NCBI GenBank assembly: GCA_001915385.1
Contig: MNQK01000001.1
Location: 201,868-265,867 of the forward strand
Source of the DNA: Bacteroidales bacterium 52_46
GTDB taxonomy: Bacteria; Bacteroidota; Bacteroidia; Bacteroidales; Muribaculaceae
Direction: 5' to 3'
DNA: 64,000 nt
Made by a program: the position numbers and the translations under genes. The notes under the pieces are model-generated. The model saw nothing but the letters and a program-made list of their open reading frames with translations, was not told where the DNA came from and ran no database searches. Positions 1-7,674 of this stretch are shown here, one piece after another; position 1 is the stretch's first letter, and each line of letters opens with the position of its first letter.

Positions 1-2358
1 CAGGCACCGGTGCCGACTGTCAAAGAATTCAACACCGTGGCGGCAACTGATTATATCCCCGTCCACCGCAACACACTATGGTACACCACGCCTGTCACTG
101 CGGCCACCGTCGGCGACCCGTGGACCGAATATGCCCTTCCTATCGGCAACGGCGAATTCGGCGCAATGATTTTCGGAGGCATCGCATGCGACCGTGTGCA
201 GTTCAACGACAAATCGCTCTGGAGCGGCTCCCCCACCATGCGCGGCACCTATCTCAGCTTCGGAAACCTCTACATCGAAGATATTTCCGGCAATTTCGGT
301 TATTCCGCCGATAAAGCCGCCACCGGATATGTGCGCAACCTCGACCTCTCCGAGGGAAAGGCTAACGTCACCTACACCACGGCCGACGGTAATATCACCT
401 ACACACGCGAATATATCGCCAGCTACCCCGACAAATCGGTCGCCGTGCACATCGCGGCATCGAAACCGGGGCAGGTAAGCCTCCGCATCAGCCTTTTCAA
501 CGACATAAAGAAATCGATAGTAAAACCTGTCTATAAAGATGGCGAAATATCATTTGACGGCGACCTCGACCTTGTAAGTTTCGCCGCCCGCGTCAAACCG
601 ACAGCCAAAGGTGGCACCATCACCACCAACAATGACAACATCGAAATCAAGGACGCCGACGAAGTCACCATCGTGCTCGCCGGCGCCACCAACTTCGACC
701 AGCACTCCCCCTCCTACACCTCCGACAAAGCGCGCCTCATGCCTATGGTCGACAAACGTGCGCGCTCAGCCGCGTCAAAAGGATGGAAGAAGCTCCTCGA
801 ACGCCACACCGCCGACTATACCGCACTATACAACCGCGCCGAGCTGAAAATAGACAACGCGGCCAACACCCTCACCACCGAGGAGATGATCAAGGCTTAC
901 AACAGCGGAAACAACGTGAACGCGCCCACATCATTGATGCTTGAGGAACTCTACTACTCCTACGGACGCTACCTGCTCATCGCCGCTTCCCGAGGCATGG
1001 ATACACCGTCAAACCTGCAAGGCATCTGGAACCAGTCCGACAATCCGGCATGGCAGTCCGACATACACTCCGACATCAACGTACAGATGAATTACTGGCC
1101 GGCCGAAGCCAACAACCTGTCGGAAACCCATCTCCCCTACCTCAACTACGTGCACAGCATGGCGCTCGAGCACGAGGAATGGCCCGAATACGCCCGCCGC
1201 GCCGGTGCTACAAAAGGCTGGACCTGCTACACCCAGAACAACATATTCGGACACTCAGACTATGCCGAAAACTATGTCATCGCCAATGCATGGTACACCA
1301 GCCACCTGTGGCAGCATTACCAGTTCACACTCGACCGACAGTTCCTCAAAGAGAAAGCATTCCCGACAATGCTCAGCACCACCGGATTCTGGCTCGAACG
1401 TCTTGTCAAGGACAGCGACGGCACATGGGTAGCCCCCGACGAATGGTCGCCCGAACACGGTCCCGGCCGCGAACATGGCACCGCACATGCCCAGCAGCTC
1501 ATCTCCGACCTTTTTGCCTCTACCCTCGAAGCAATCGATATTTTAGGCAAAGATGCCGGCGTCACCCAAGAATTTATCGGCGCCCTCAAAGATAAATATG
1601 CCCACCTCGACCGCGGCCTCGCCATCGAGACCTACAACGGCGAATGGGGCGAGCACCTTATACCGGCCGGCACACCGATACTCCGCGAATGGAAGACAAG
1701 CCCGTTCACTGTCGGACAAAACGAGCACCGCCATCAGTCGCACCTCATGGCGCTCTATCCCCTCAGCGATATTACCCCTGAAAGCGAATACTTCCAGGCC
1801 GCCGTCAATTCGCTGAAACTGCGCGGCGACCACACTACCGGCTGGTCACTTGCATGGCGCCTGTGCCTCTGGGCACGTGCGCTCGACGGCAACCACGCCC
1901 ACGAGACAATCCGCAAAGCGCTCCGCCATTCCGAAAGCTACGGCCTGACGTATGAGACAGCCGGCGTCTACTACAACCTGTTCGACTCCCACTCCCCCTT
2001 CCAGATTGACGGCAACTACGGATATACAGCCGGTGTCAGCGAGATGCTCCTTCAAAGCCACGGCGGCACAATACGCCTGCTGCCTGCACTCCCCTCATGC
2101 TGGGCAAAAGGCTCGATGCGCGGACTCAAGGCACGCGGCAACTTTGAAGTAGACCAGCACTGGAGCGACGGCCGGCTTGACGCCTGCACAATCCGCTCCC
2201 TCTCGGGCAACGAAGTAAAAGTAGCCTACAAAGACATAGCAAACGCCACCATAACCGACCACAAAGGCCGCCCCGTCAAAATCAAATCCTCCACCAACAA
2301 CACCGTCACCTTCGATACCCAAAAAGGCGCTTCCTACACCATCGCCTTCCCCCGCTGA
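1..2358 (+). CDS. GH95 alpha-L-fucosidase, 5' end outside window
   Basis: This gene encodes a glycoside hydrolase of family 95, which removes alpha-1,2-linked L-fucose (some members L-galactose) from host or plant glycans, usually in the periplasm or at the cell surface. The frame is open to base 1, and the GTG at base 10 is only an internal codon, so the true start and any signal peptide lie upstream. Numbering from that GTG, the N-terminal hallmark PIGNGEFGAMIFGG is near residue 44, DINVQMNYWPAE near 355, EWSPEHGP near 478 (likely acid glutamate) and QIDGNYG near 665 (likely catalytic aspartate region). In characterised GH95 enzymes the first of two key polar residues is usually Asn (NIN); here the triplet reads DIN. 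The last ~77 codons are repeated, diverged, at 3583-3825. Family assignment is firm; substrate is not. Confidence 0.93.
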   Translation, partial: QAPVPTVKEFNTVAATDYIPVHRNTLWYTTPVTAATVGDPWTEYALPIGNGEFGAMIFGGIACDRVQFNDKSLWSGSPTMRGTYLSFGNLYIEDISGNFGYSADKAATGYVRNLDLSEGKANVTYTTADGNITYTREYIASYPDKSVAVHIAASKPGQVSLRISLFNDIKKSIVKPVYKDGEISFDGDLDLVSFAARVKPTAKGGTITTNNDNIEIKDADEVTIVLAGATNFDQHSPSYTSDKARLMPMVDKRARSAASKGWKKLLERHTADYTALYNRAELKIDNAANTLTTEEMIKAYNSGNNVNAPTSLMLEELYYSYGRYLLIAASRGMDTPSNLQGIWNQSDNPAWQSDIHSDINVQMNYWPAEANNLSETHLPYLNYVHSMALEHEEWPEYARRAGATKGWTCYTQNNIFGHSDYAENYVIANAWYTSHLWQHYQFTLDRQFLKEKAFPTMLSTTGFWLERLVKDSDGTWVAPDEWSPEHGPGREHGTAHAQQLISDLFASTLEAIDILGKDAGVTQEFIGALKDKYAHLDRGLAIETYNGEWGEHLIPAGTPILREWKTSPFTVGQNEHRHQSHLMALYPLSDITPESEYFQAAVNSLKLRGDHTTGWSLAWRLCLWARALDGNHAHETIRKALRHSESYGLTYETAGVYYNLFDSHSPFQIDGNYGYTAGVSEMLLQSHGGTIRLLPALPSCWAKGSMRGLKARGNFEVDQHWSDGRLDACTIRSLSGNEVKVAYKDIANATITDHKGRPVKIKSSTNNTVTFDTQKGASYTIAFPR

Positions 2359-2400
2359 TGCAATAAGTGTTATACTCTTATATTCTGTGATGAGAGGGGC

Positions 2401-2509
2401 TGCAAAACTATACTTTCCGCGGTTGAAAACCACGGCTACTACACTGCTGACTGTCAGCTTGCTCTGCTTAGTAGCTGCGGTTTTCAACCGCGGAAAGTAT
2501 AGTTTTGCA
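2401..2509. repeat. CCGCGG-type palindromic repeat, copy 1
   Basis: Two 41-bp arms (2401-2441 and 2469-2509) are inverted repeats matching at about 39 of 41 positions around a 27-bp loop. The core CCGCGGTTGAAAAC-CGGCTACTA recurs at 36360-36427 and 51514-51591. This copy has longer arms because TGCAAAACTATACTTT is added outside the core. It sits 42 bp after the fucosidase stop codon, so it could stabilise or end that transcript, but there is no following T-run. Confidence 0.85.
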
Positions 2510-2693
2510 ACACCCTCGTTACTGGCAAAATTCAGCAGAAAATTCTTTTTGATAGTCCACTTTCCACAAGACTATATCCCTCCTATTCAGTCACCCGATG
2601 TCTCAACGATTGCATCGGGATGCTCCCACATGCTCACGCTACTTCGTGGTCTGCAAGGATAAGTCCGACGTATCGTAAAAAAATTCGCCACAC

Positions 2694-2728
2694 TTTTACA
2701 TTTATGTAAAACATTTTTCGTAAATTTG
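2694..2728 (+). promoter_or_regulatory. Promoter and likely operator of toxin-antitoxin pair
   Basis: A -7 box TAAATTTG (2721-2728) fits the Bacteroidetes consensus TAnnTTTG. Immediately upstream is a perfect inverted repeat, TTTTACAT-TT-ATGTAAAA (2694-2711), lying where the -33 element would be. In antitoxins with a helix-turn-helix such a palindrome is the usual autoregulatory operator, so the downstream pair is probably repressed by its own products. The operator role is inferred. Confidence 0.6.
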
Positions 2729-2754
2729 CGTTATAAATACAACCGCAAAAGATT

Positions 2755-3225
2755 ATGAGCGAAGTAGAACTACTCTTAATAAACAGTAGCGATAGCTGCA
2801 CGATGTACACAATTCAGTTCCTTTCTGATGATAAAAGCGAATTTGAAAAATTCATTACCAAATTCCGACATGACGCTGAACTGAATCCTGACTTTCAGGC
2901 AATAATGAGGTTTGTTGAACAGATTCTCTCCAACGGTGCTCTGGAGCGGTACTTCCGCAGAGAGGGTAAGATGAACGACTCAGTTGTTGCACTGCCAGTT
3001 TTGAAATCAAAACTTCGCTTGTATTGCCTGCGGCTTACCGACAAAATTCTTGTCCTCGGCAATGGAGATGTAAAGAACAGCCGAACATACGAAGAAAACG
3101 ATACATTGCAGGGGTACGTAATGGACTTACAGAAATTTGAGCGTCTGCTCAGACAAGAAGTGCGTTCAGGCAATGTGGAAATTACCGAAAAAGAAATTAT
3201 AACCGATAAAACATTTGACTTATGA
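2755..3225 (+). CDS. Putative HigB/RelE-superfamily toxin
   Basis: This 156-residue basic protein is followed with an ATGA overlap by a helix-turn-helix antitoxin gene, the toxin-first order typical of HigBA systems. The central stretch LPVLKSKLRLYCLRLTDKIL followed by GNGDVKNSRTYEE resembles the beta-strand core of RelE/HigB/Gp49-like ribosome-dependent mRNA interferases, but is longer than the classical ~100 residues. A second Met at residue 17 (base 2803) is an alternative start with a more usual N-terminus (MYTIQFL). The promoter at 2721-2728 is compatible with both. Assignment rests on context plus weak resemblance; catalytic residues cannot be named with certainty. Confidence 0.6.
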   Translation: MSEVELLLINSSDSCTMYTIQFLSDDKSEFEKFITKFRHDAELNPDFQAIMRFVEQILSNGALERYFRREGKMNDSVVALPVLKSKLRLYCLRLTDKILVLGNGDVKNSRTYEENDTLQGYVMDLQKFERLLRQEVRSGNVEITEKEIITDKTFDL

Positions 3226-3488
3226 GGACAGTTAACATTTCTTTAAAAGAAATTTTCAATGAGATTCCTCAGGAGAAACGTGAGGAAACTAGACTCTCTT
3301 TTGCTATTTCTAACAGACTGGACGCGCTTATGCATGAAAAGGGATTAAATAAAAAGCAGTTTGCCGAAGCCCTTGGTAAACGGCCCAATGAAATAACGCG
3401 TTGGCTGAGCGGCGAGCATAATTTCACGATCTCTACCCTCGCCATGCTTTCCACCTTCTTCGAACAGCCCATAATCACTGTCAGCTAA
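3222..3488 (+). CDS. XRE-family helix-turn-helix antitoxin
   Basis: This 88-residue protein has a Cro/CI-type helix-turn-helix over residues ~30-75 (LMHEKGLNKKQFAEALGKR followed by PNEITRWLSGEHNFTISTLA). It overlaps the upstream toxin gene by four bases (ATGA), which indicates translational coupling. By analogy with HigA it should bind and neutralise the toxin and repress the operon through the palindrome at 2694-2711. No close terminator is visible; the next identifiable sequence is the fucosidase fragment at 3583. Confidence 0.8.
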   Translation: MRTVNISLKEIFNEIPQEKREETRLSFAISNRLDALMHEKGLNKKQFAEALGKRPNEITRWLSGEHNFTISTLAMLSTFFEQPIITVS

Positions 3489-3582
3489 GCATTCTATAAA
3501 ATACCTTAAATATTTACCGCCATTGCCGTTTTTCCAATAATTATCTCCTCATGCACTGAGAATTCAGAGGTTAAGAAACAGC

Positions 3583-3825
3583 TTGCGCATACTTAAGGCA
3601 CGCGGCAACTTTGAAGTAGACCAGCACTGGAGCGACGGACAGCTTGATGCCTGCACAATCCGCTCACTCTCAGGCAACGAAGTAAAAATAGCCTACAAAG
3701 ACATAGCCAACGCTACCATAACCGACCACAAAGGCCGCCCCGTCAAAATCAAATCCTCCTCCAACGACACCGTAACCTTCGACACAAAAAAAGGCACCTC
3801 CTACACCATCGCCTTCCCCCGCTAA
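3583..3825 (+). pseudogene. Duplicated 3' fragment of the GH95 gene
   Basis: The 80 codons ending here repeat the last ~77 codons of the fucosidase (bases 2127-2358), beginning KARGNFEVDQHWSDG and ending SYTIAFPR, with about 8 amino-acid changes and roughly 92% nucleotide identity; most changes are synonymous. No catalytic region is present and the fragment has no plausible start of its own, so it is a remnant. It and the intact gene end form a direct repeat bracketing the toxin-antitoxin pair. Either a tandem GH95 paralogue was deleted down to its tail, or the insertion that brought in the pair duplicated the gene end. Confidence 0.88.
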
Positions 3826-3877
3826 CGAACAGTATTCGAAAAACAATAGCTATACCGTAAGGTGTGTAATAATGAAC

Positions 3878-3915
3878 TGCACCCCAAAAGTTTTATATCC
3901 AACTTTTGGGGTGCA
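3878..3915. terminator. Perfect hairpin, terminator or IS end remnant
   Basis: Arms TGCACCCCAAAAGTT (3878-3892) and AACTTTTGGGGTGCA (3901-3915) are a perfect 15-bp inverted repeat with an 8-nt loop, followed by TTGTATTTTTT. It can end transcription in the + direction and lies between the fucosidase remnant and the convergent RhuM-Fic gene. The arm sequence also resembles terminal repeats of some IS3-type elements, so a head-to-tail IS remnant is possible. Confidence 0.6.
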
Positions 3916-4027
3916 TTGTATTTTTTACTTTAAATAGAACGCGAAATATCTCGTTTTATTTCGGACAAACAATTTAGGCATATAGCCAAACTATTCGGCA
4001 AATAAAGATATGTGGACTAATAATCAA

Positions 4028-5023
4028 TCAGTTATTCTTATTGATGAGATTGACTATGACTTTCACCATTGTATCCTTCTCCTCGGTGCGGCTTTCGGCT
4101 ATCATCAGTGTAAGGGCGACAAGGGTATTGTCGGCGATACGTTTTGAGCCGTCCTCATTATAAAGAATGCCGTTACCATTGAGAAACCACAAGAACAACG
4201 TCACGGCAATGCGTTTGTTGCCGTCACTGAAAGAGTGATTTTTTGTAACAAGGTACAAAAGCATAGCCGCTTTCTCTTCAACTGAAGGGTAGAGATCAAC
4301 GCCTCCAAAGGTTTGATATATCTGTCCAATCGAACTTTTGAATGAATCATCTTTTTCATTTCCAAAAAGAGTACTTCCGCCAAATTTCGCATGAAGTTCG
4401 CGTATCACCTCCATCGCATTCTCGTATGTTGCACGAAACGCTTCGTTGCCGGTGGTATCCTCAATCTTCAACTCTTGATAGTCATAACGATCCAACGTAT
4501 CGAGCGCGTAGGTATAATCTACCACAACATCAAGCAACGAGCGACTATCCTCCGTTAGTTTTTCCTGATTCCGAATAGTACGCCCTAAAACTTTTACCAA
4601 TTGGCTCAGTTCATCATACTTCTTTTCAGCAACACGCTCATTGATAGCGTATCCCTGCAAAAGATATTGTTTTAATATCTTATTAGCCCATATGCGGAAT
4701 GCGGTCGCATTTTTTGAATTTACACGATAACCGACTGAAAGTATTGCATCCAGATTATAATGATCTACGACTTCTATGGTCGAACCACGAAAACCACGAT
4801 TCACGACTGTTTCCATTTTGGAAATAGTCGCACTCCGTTTCAATTCGCCAGACTCAAATATATTTTTCAAATGCTTTGAAATGGCAGGTACTTTAGTGCC
4901 AAACAGTTCTGCAATCTGACGCTGTGTAAGCCAGATTGTATCACCATGCACAGTTACATCCAATCTGGTTTCTCCATCAGGAGCATTATATATCACAAGT
5001 TTTGTTTCGTTGTTCATTTCCAT
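4028..5023 (-). CDS. RhuM-like / Fic-Doc fusion protein
   Basis: The N-terminal ~150 residues match the RhuM ('virulence RhuM') family: a phage-like winged-helix segment (IWLTQRQIAELFGTKVPAIS, ~30-49) and the characteristic YNLDAILSVGYRVNSKNATA (~89-108). The C-terminal half is a Fic/Doc domain with the active-site loop HSFSDGNKR at 263-271, the HxFx(D/E)GNKR form. Fic domains transfer AMP or other phosphate-containing groups to target proteins; Doc members act as toxins. The catalytic His and Arg are present, so the enzyme may be active. No separate antitoxin gene is adjacent; an inhibitory helix could be internal. Met3 (base 5017) is an alternative start. Confidence 0.85.
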   Translation of the reverse strand: MEMNNETKLVIYNAPDGETRLDVTVHGDTIWLTQRQIAELFGTKVPAISKHLKNIFESGELKRSATISKMETVVNRGFRGSTIEVVDHYNLDAILSVGYRVNSKNATAFRIWANKILKQYLLQGYAINERVAEKKYDELSQLVKVLGRTIRNQEKLTEDSRSLLDVVVDYTYALDTLDRYDYQELKIEDTTGNEAFRATYENAMEVIRELHAKFGGSTLFGNEKDDSFKSSIGQIYQTFGGVDLYPSVEEKAAMLLYLVTKNHSFSDGNKRIAVTLFLWFLNGNGILYNEDGSKRIADNTLVALTLMIAESRTEEKDTMVKVIVNLINKNN

Positions 5024-5501
5024 AACACAAAATTAATAAAATTACCATCATATTGAAGGAAATTTGATAGCTATAATACCATAAGCTATATAATCATAAT
5101 AATATAATCATAATAATATAATCAACGATGAAACTGTCAACAAGCCGAAGTTAGGCAGCCTCGTTACTTTTCCTGACTTTGACACTTTTCTAGATTATAT
5201 TTATAGAATATATTGATTAATCTATAAAATCCCCAAAATTGGCGTAATATATTGCTTTTATGCATAAAATCAAACAACTAAAAATCGCATATTATTCCAA
5301 AGGTGAAATAGGCTTGTATAATTCTCTACTGTATATCAGATGCTTATAAGATATTACGCTTTTTTGGTGAATTTATAGATTAATAGGGCTAAAGTTTTTT
5401 TATGTTGTGTTCTTGGGTGACCCACCGTTAATTTTTGTATATAAGACGCCGTATCCAAACTCCATCGAAATCAAGAAATATGATATTCATCTATTTGCGT
5501 C
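5024..5501. other. AT-rich intergenic stretch with 14-bp tandem repeat
   Basis: This 478-bp stretch has no convincing gene. At about 5086-5124 a 14-bp unit (AATATAATCATAAT) is repeated nearly three times. On the minus strand a TAATTTTG (5035 to 5028) fits the -7 consensus for the RhuM-Fic gene and would place its transcript start almost at the start codon, though no good -33 box is visible. The stretch also takes the 3' end of the radical SAM operon; I see no strong terminator hairpin there. Confidence 0.5.
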
Positions 5502-6812
5502 CTATTTGAAGAACAATGATAGGGTTGCACCATAATAACGGAATCCTTTCTCAGTCAATTGGAGTCTATCATCTTTAATGGTTGCTAAATCTTCCACAAT
5601 AATGAAGTCTATCACGTTCTGATAATTAGAATAAAAATTCGCTCCGAATAAATCTTTGGCTACTGAAAGTGAGAATCCGCCGGAATACCCAGATATGGCT
5701 ATGAATTTACTCAACAATTCTTGTCGAGGTAATTTATAATGTTGAAGCGACTCATAGGAATAATTATTATTTTGAAGCCATTCTTTGCTTACCAGCTTGC
5801 CGAATGTTTGATTCTTCCCCTGATTATAAGAAACACCAAAGTAAGACATGCTTTGTGCTGAAATGCCGAAACCCTTATACTGCCAGCCGTCAAACATACG
5901 ATGACGGAGATATGATGACAATCCACAATCATCAGGGAGTTTGCTGAATGTATTCCGTCCAAATTTGCTATAGTATCCAAGATTAGTAAGCCCTGCATAT
6001 AGCTCACAATACTGTTGGAAACATAGTTCTGGATTGATTCTATAACTACCTTTTATTTGATTAGTCCGAAACTCATAGATTGTTACTTGCTCAGGGCTGA
6101 GTTCGCGAATAATTGTAAGTTCCTGTTGGACAGACTCTATGGATTGCCCGGGCAATCCATACATTAAGTCAAGGTTAATCTTCTCGATACCGAGATTGTG
6201 CCAGTAAACCATCGCCTCACGCATTTCTTTTAGAGAAATTATATTGCGATGAAGTGGTTTCAGTACATCATTTGAGGTTGATTGAACGCCTAATGATAGA
6301 CGTTTTATTCCCGCTCGAGCGATATAATAGCTCCGAAGACTACCCCAGTAATCATCTACTAATGTATTAAATGATCCTTCAATACTCGGTTCAAAATCTG
6401 CCGTCATCTTCTTGTCTGAAATAAATTCACTCAACCAGCTAATAAATCCCGCAAAAATACCCGCATTAACTGATGTCGGAGTGCCACCGCCAATATCCAA
6501 TCCATAAATTTCGATATTAGGATAACGCCCTACAAAACATTCAATATCAGATATGAGCGCATTAAAATAGTACCGTTGCATTTCTTTTGAAGGGACACAC
6601 ATTTTAGTGTACTCGCAAAAAGAACAGATCTGTTTGCAAAACGGGATATGAATATAGAACGCTATAGGCTTGGAGGGGTCAAAAGGCAATGACCCCTGAG
6701 TCGAGTATTTAGCCCAATCATCAGGCGACAGAGGATAGGAGGTGTTGAACAACGGATTGTTCCTCCGTTGTTCAAATAGATGCTGTATGTCAGTATATGA
6801 TGTTGTCATCAT
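5502..6812 (-). CDS. HemW-like radical SAM protein
   Basis: This is a 436-residue radical SAM enzyme of the HemN/HemW superfamily. The iron-sulfur motif is HIPFCKQICSFCEY (cysteines 59, 63, 66, spacing CX3CX2C, without the fourth Cys of true HemN), followed by GLDIGGGTPTSV and SLGVQSTSNDVL, all typical of the family. Family members include the coproporphyrinogen dehydrogenase HemN and the heme chaperone HemW. Here it is the last gene of a three-gene operon, its start overlapping the preceding radical SAM gene by 23 bp, and there are no heme genes nearby. A role tied to the FtsZ-like protein upstream is more likely than porphyrin metabolism, but the substrate is unknown. Confidence 0.8.
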   Translation of the reverse strand: MMTTSYTDIQHLFEQRRNNPLFNTSYPLSPDDWAKYSTQGSLPFDPSKPIAFYIHIPFCKQICSFCEYTKMCVPSKEMQRYYFNALISDIECFVGRYPNIEIYGLDIGGGTPTSVNAGIFAGFISWLSEFISDKKMTADFEPSIEGSFNTLVDDYWGSLRSYYIARAGIKRLSLGVQSTSNDVLKPLHRNIISLKEMREAMVYWHNLGIEKINLDLMYGLPGQSIESVQQELTIIRELSPEQVTIYEFRTNQIKGSYRINPELCFQQYCELYAGLTNLGYYSKFGRNTFSKLPDDCGLSSYLRHRMFDGWQYKGFGISAQSMSYFGVSYNQGKNQTFGKLVSKEWLQNNNYSYESLQHYKLPRQELLSKFIAISGYSGGFSLSVAKDLFGANFYSNYQNVIDFIIVEDLATIKDDRLQLTEKGFRYYGATLSLFFK

Positions 6813-7674
6813 GAAATCCTTGTCTTAAATATTGTCCGTCATACATTAGAGAAGATTCGCAATAGTTCGGATTGGCATAGTTCCGCATATATACCTCTAA
6901 GATCTTGCCTTTGTGATTATATAGATAGTTGCTACATTTACAGTCGGCACCTCGATTGCGTGATTCTGTAAAATAAAGATGGGGTATAGCCTCGAAATTT
7001 ATCTCATTGAAATCGACATAGTGCTCACGACAGTAATCATTCACTTTCATCAGAGACACAAAACCAAGGCGTGGCAATCCAAGTGAGATTGCACACTGAA
7101 GCATCTTTTCGACCTCGGTGTCACTGTCGATGTATCCCCGTATCAAATTACAACTCGCATTGACTATATTCATATTTACTACATTAAATGAAAATGCGCC
7201 GTCAGGAATTTGGGAGCCATATATCTCAGACAATATATTTTTGTCATAGTGGTGTAGCGACATGGAGATAGAATTCCAGCGAGGGTGGCGCATCAATGTT
7301 TGAGATGTTGGGAGTAGACCGTTGGTATTTAAGTGAAAATGAATATCCTTATATCTCGTTGTAGATGCCTGCGCAAGAATCTGATTGACAACTTCCGGTA
7401 CTATCGCAGGTTCTCCACCTGTTATATTGACGCGATTGACTAAAATCTTTTTTGCTTGCAATTCATCAATGATACGCCATAACTTGCTATGGTCAAACTC
7501 AGCTTTTATCACATTGCATCTTGCATTGGAACAAAAGGCACATCGAGCGTTACATCCATTTGTAACCTTGACAAAAAGATTGACCGATGGTGGTATCACG
7601 ACAGCAGGTTGAGCCCCATATCTACAACCTGCGCTTTTGATAGATATAATCTTGTCAAACAATCTTATCTCCAT
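6790..7674 (-). CDS. Radical SAM domain protein
   Basis: This 294-residue enzyme has the classical radical SAM cysteine motif NGCNARCAFCSN (C41, C45, C48) and the SAM-binding TGGEP at ~85-89. The C-terminal region has further cysteines (ADCKCSN and NPNYCESS) that could hold an auxiliary cluster, though it is shorter than a SPASM domain. Its start codon shares one base with the stop of the FtsZ-like gene (TAATG at 7676-7672) and its 3' end overlaps the next radical SAM gene, so the three are made together. Such enzymes modify peptides, nucleotides or cofactors; nothing in the sequence fixes the substrate. Confidence 0.85.
   Translation of the reverse strand: MEIRLFDKIISIKSAGCRYGAQPAVVIPPSVNLFVKVTNGCNARCAFCSNARCNVIKAEFDHSKLWRIIDELQAKKILVNRVNITGGEPAIVPEVVNQILAQASTTRYKDIHFHLNTNGLLPTSQTLMRHPRWNSISMSLHHYDKNILSEIYGSQIPDGAFSFNVVNMNIVNASCNLIRGYIDSDTEVEKMLQCAISLGLPRLGFVSLMKVNDYCREHYVDFNEINFEAIPHLYFTESRNRGADCKCSNYLYNHKGKILEVYMRNYANPNYCESSLMYDGQYLRQGFHDDNIIY

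Noticed and set aside
2387..2662. A 91-codon frame over the palindromic repeat
   Set aside because: It reads through the inverted repeat and has no conserved content; it is an accident of the hairpin sequence.
5502..6812. Reading this gene as hemN or hemW proper
   Set aside because: The fourth Cys of HemN is missing and the gene sits in an accessory operon without heme genes; superfamily membership only is supported.
6790..7674. Prokaryotic viperin
   Set aside because: The radical SAM motif is NGCNARCAFCSN and the rest lacks viperin-like conserved blocks; no nucleotide kinase lies nearby.
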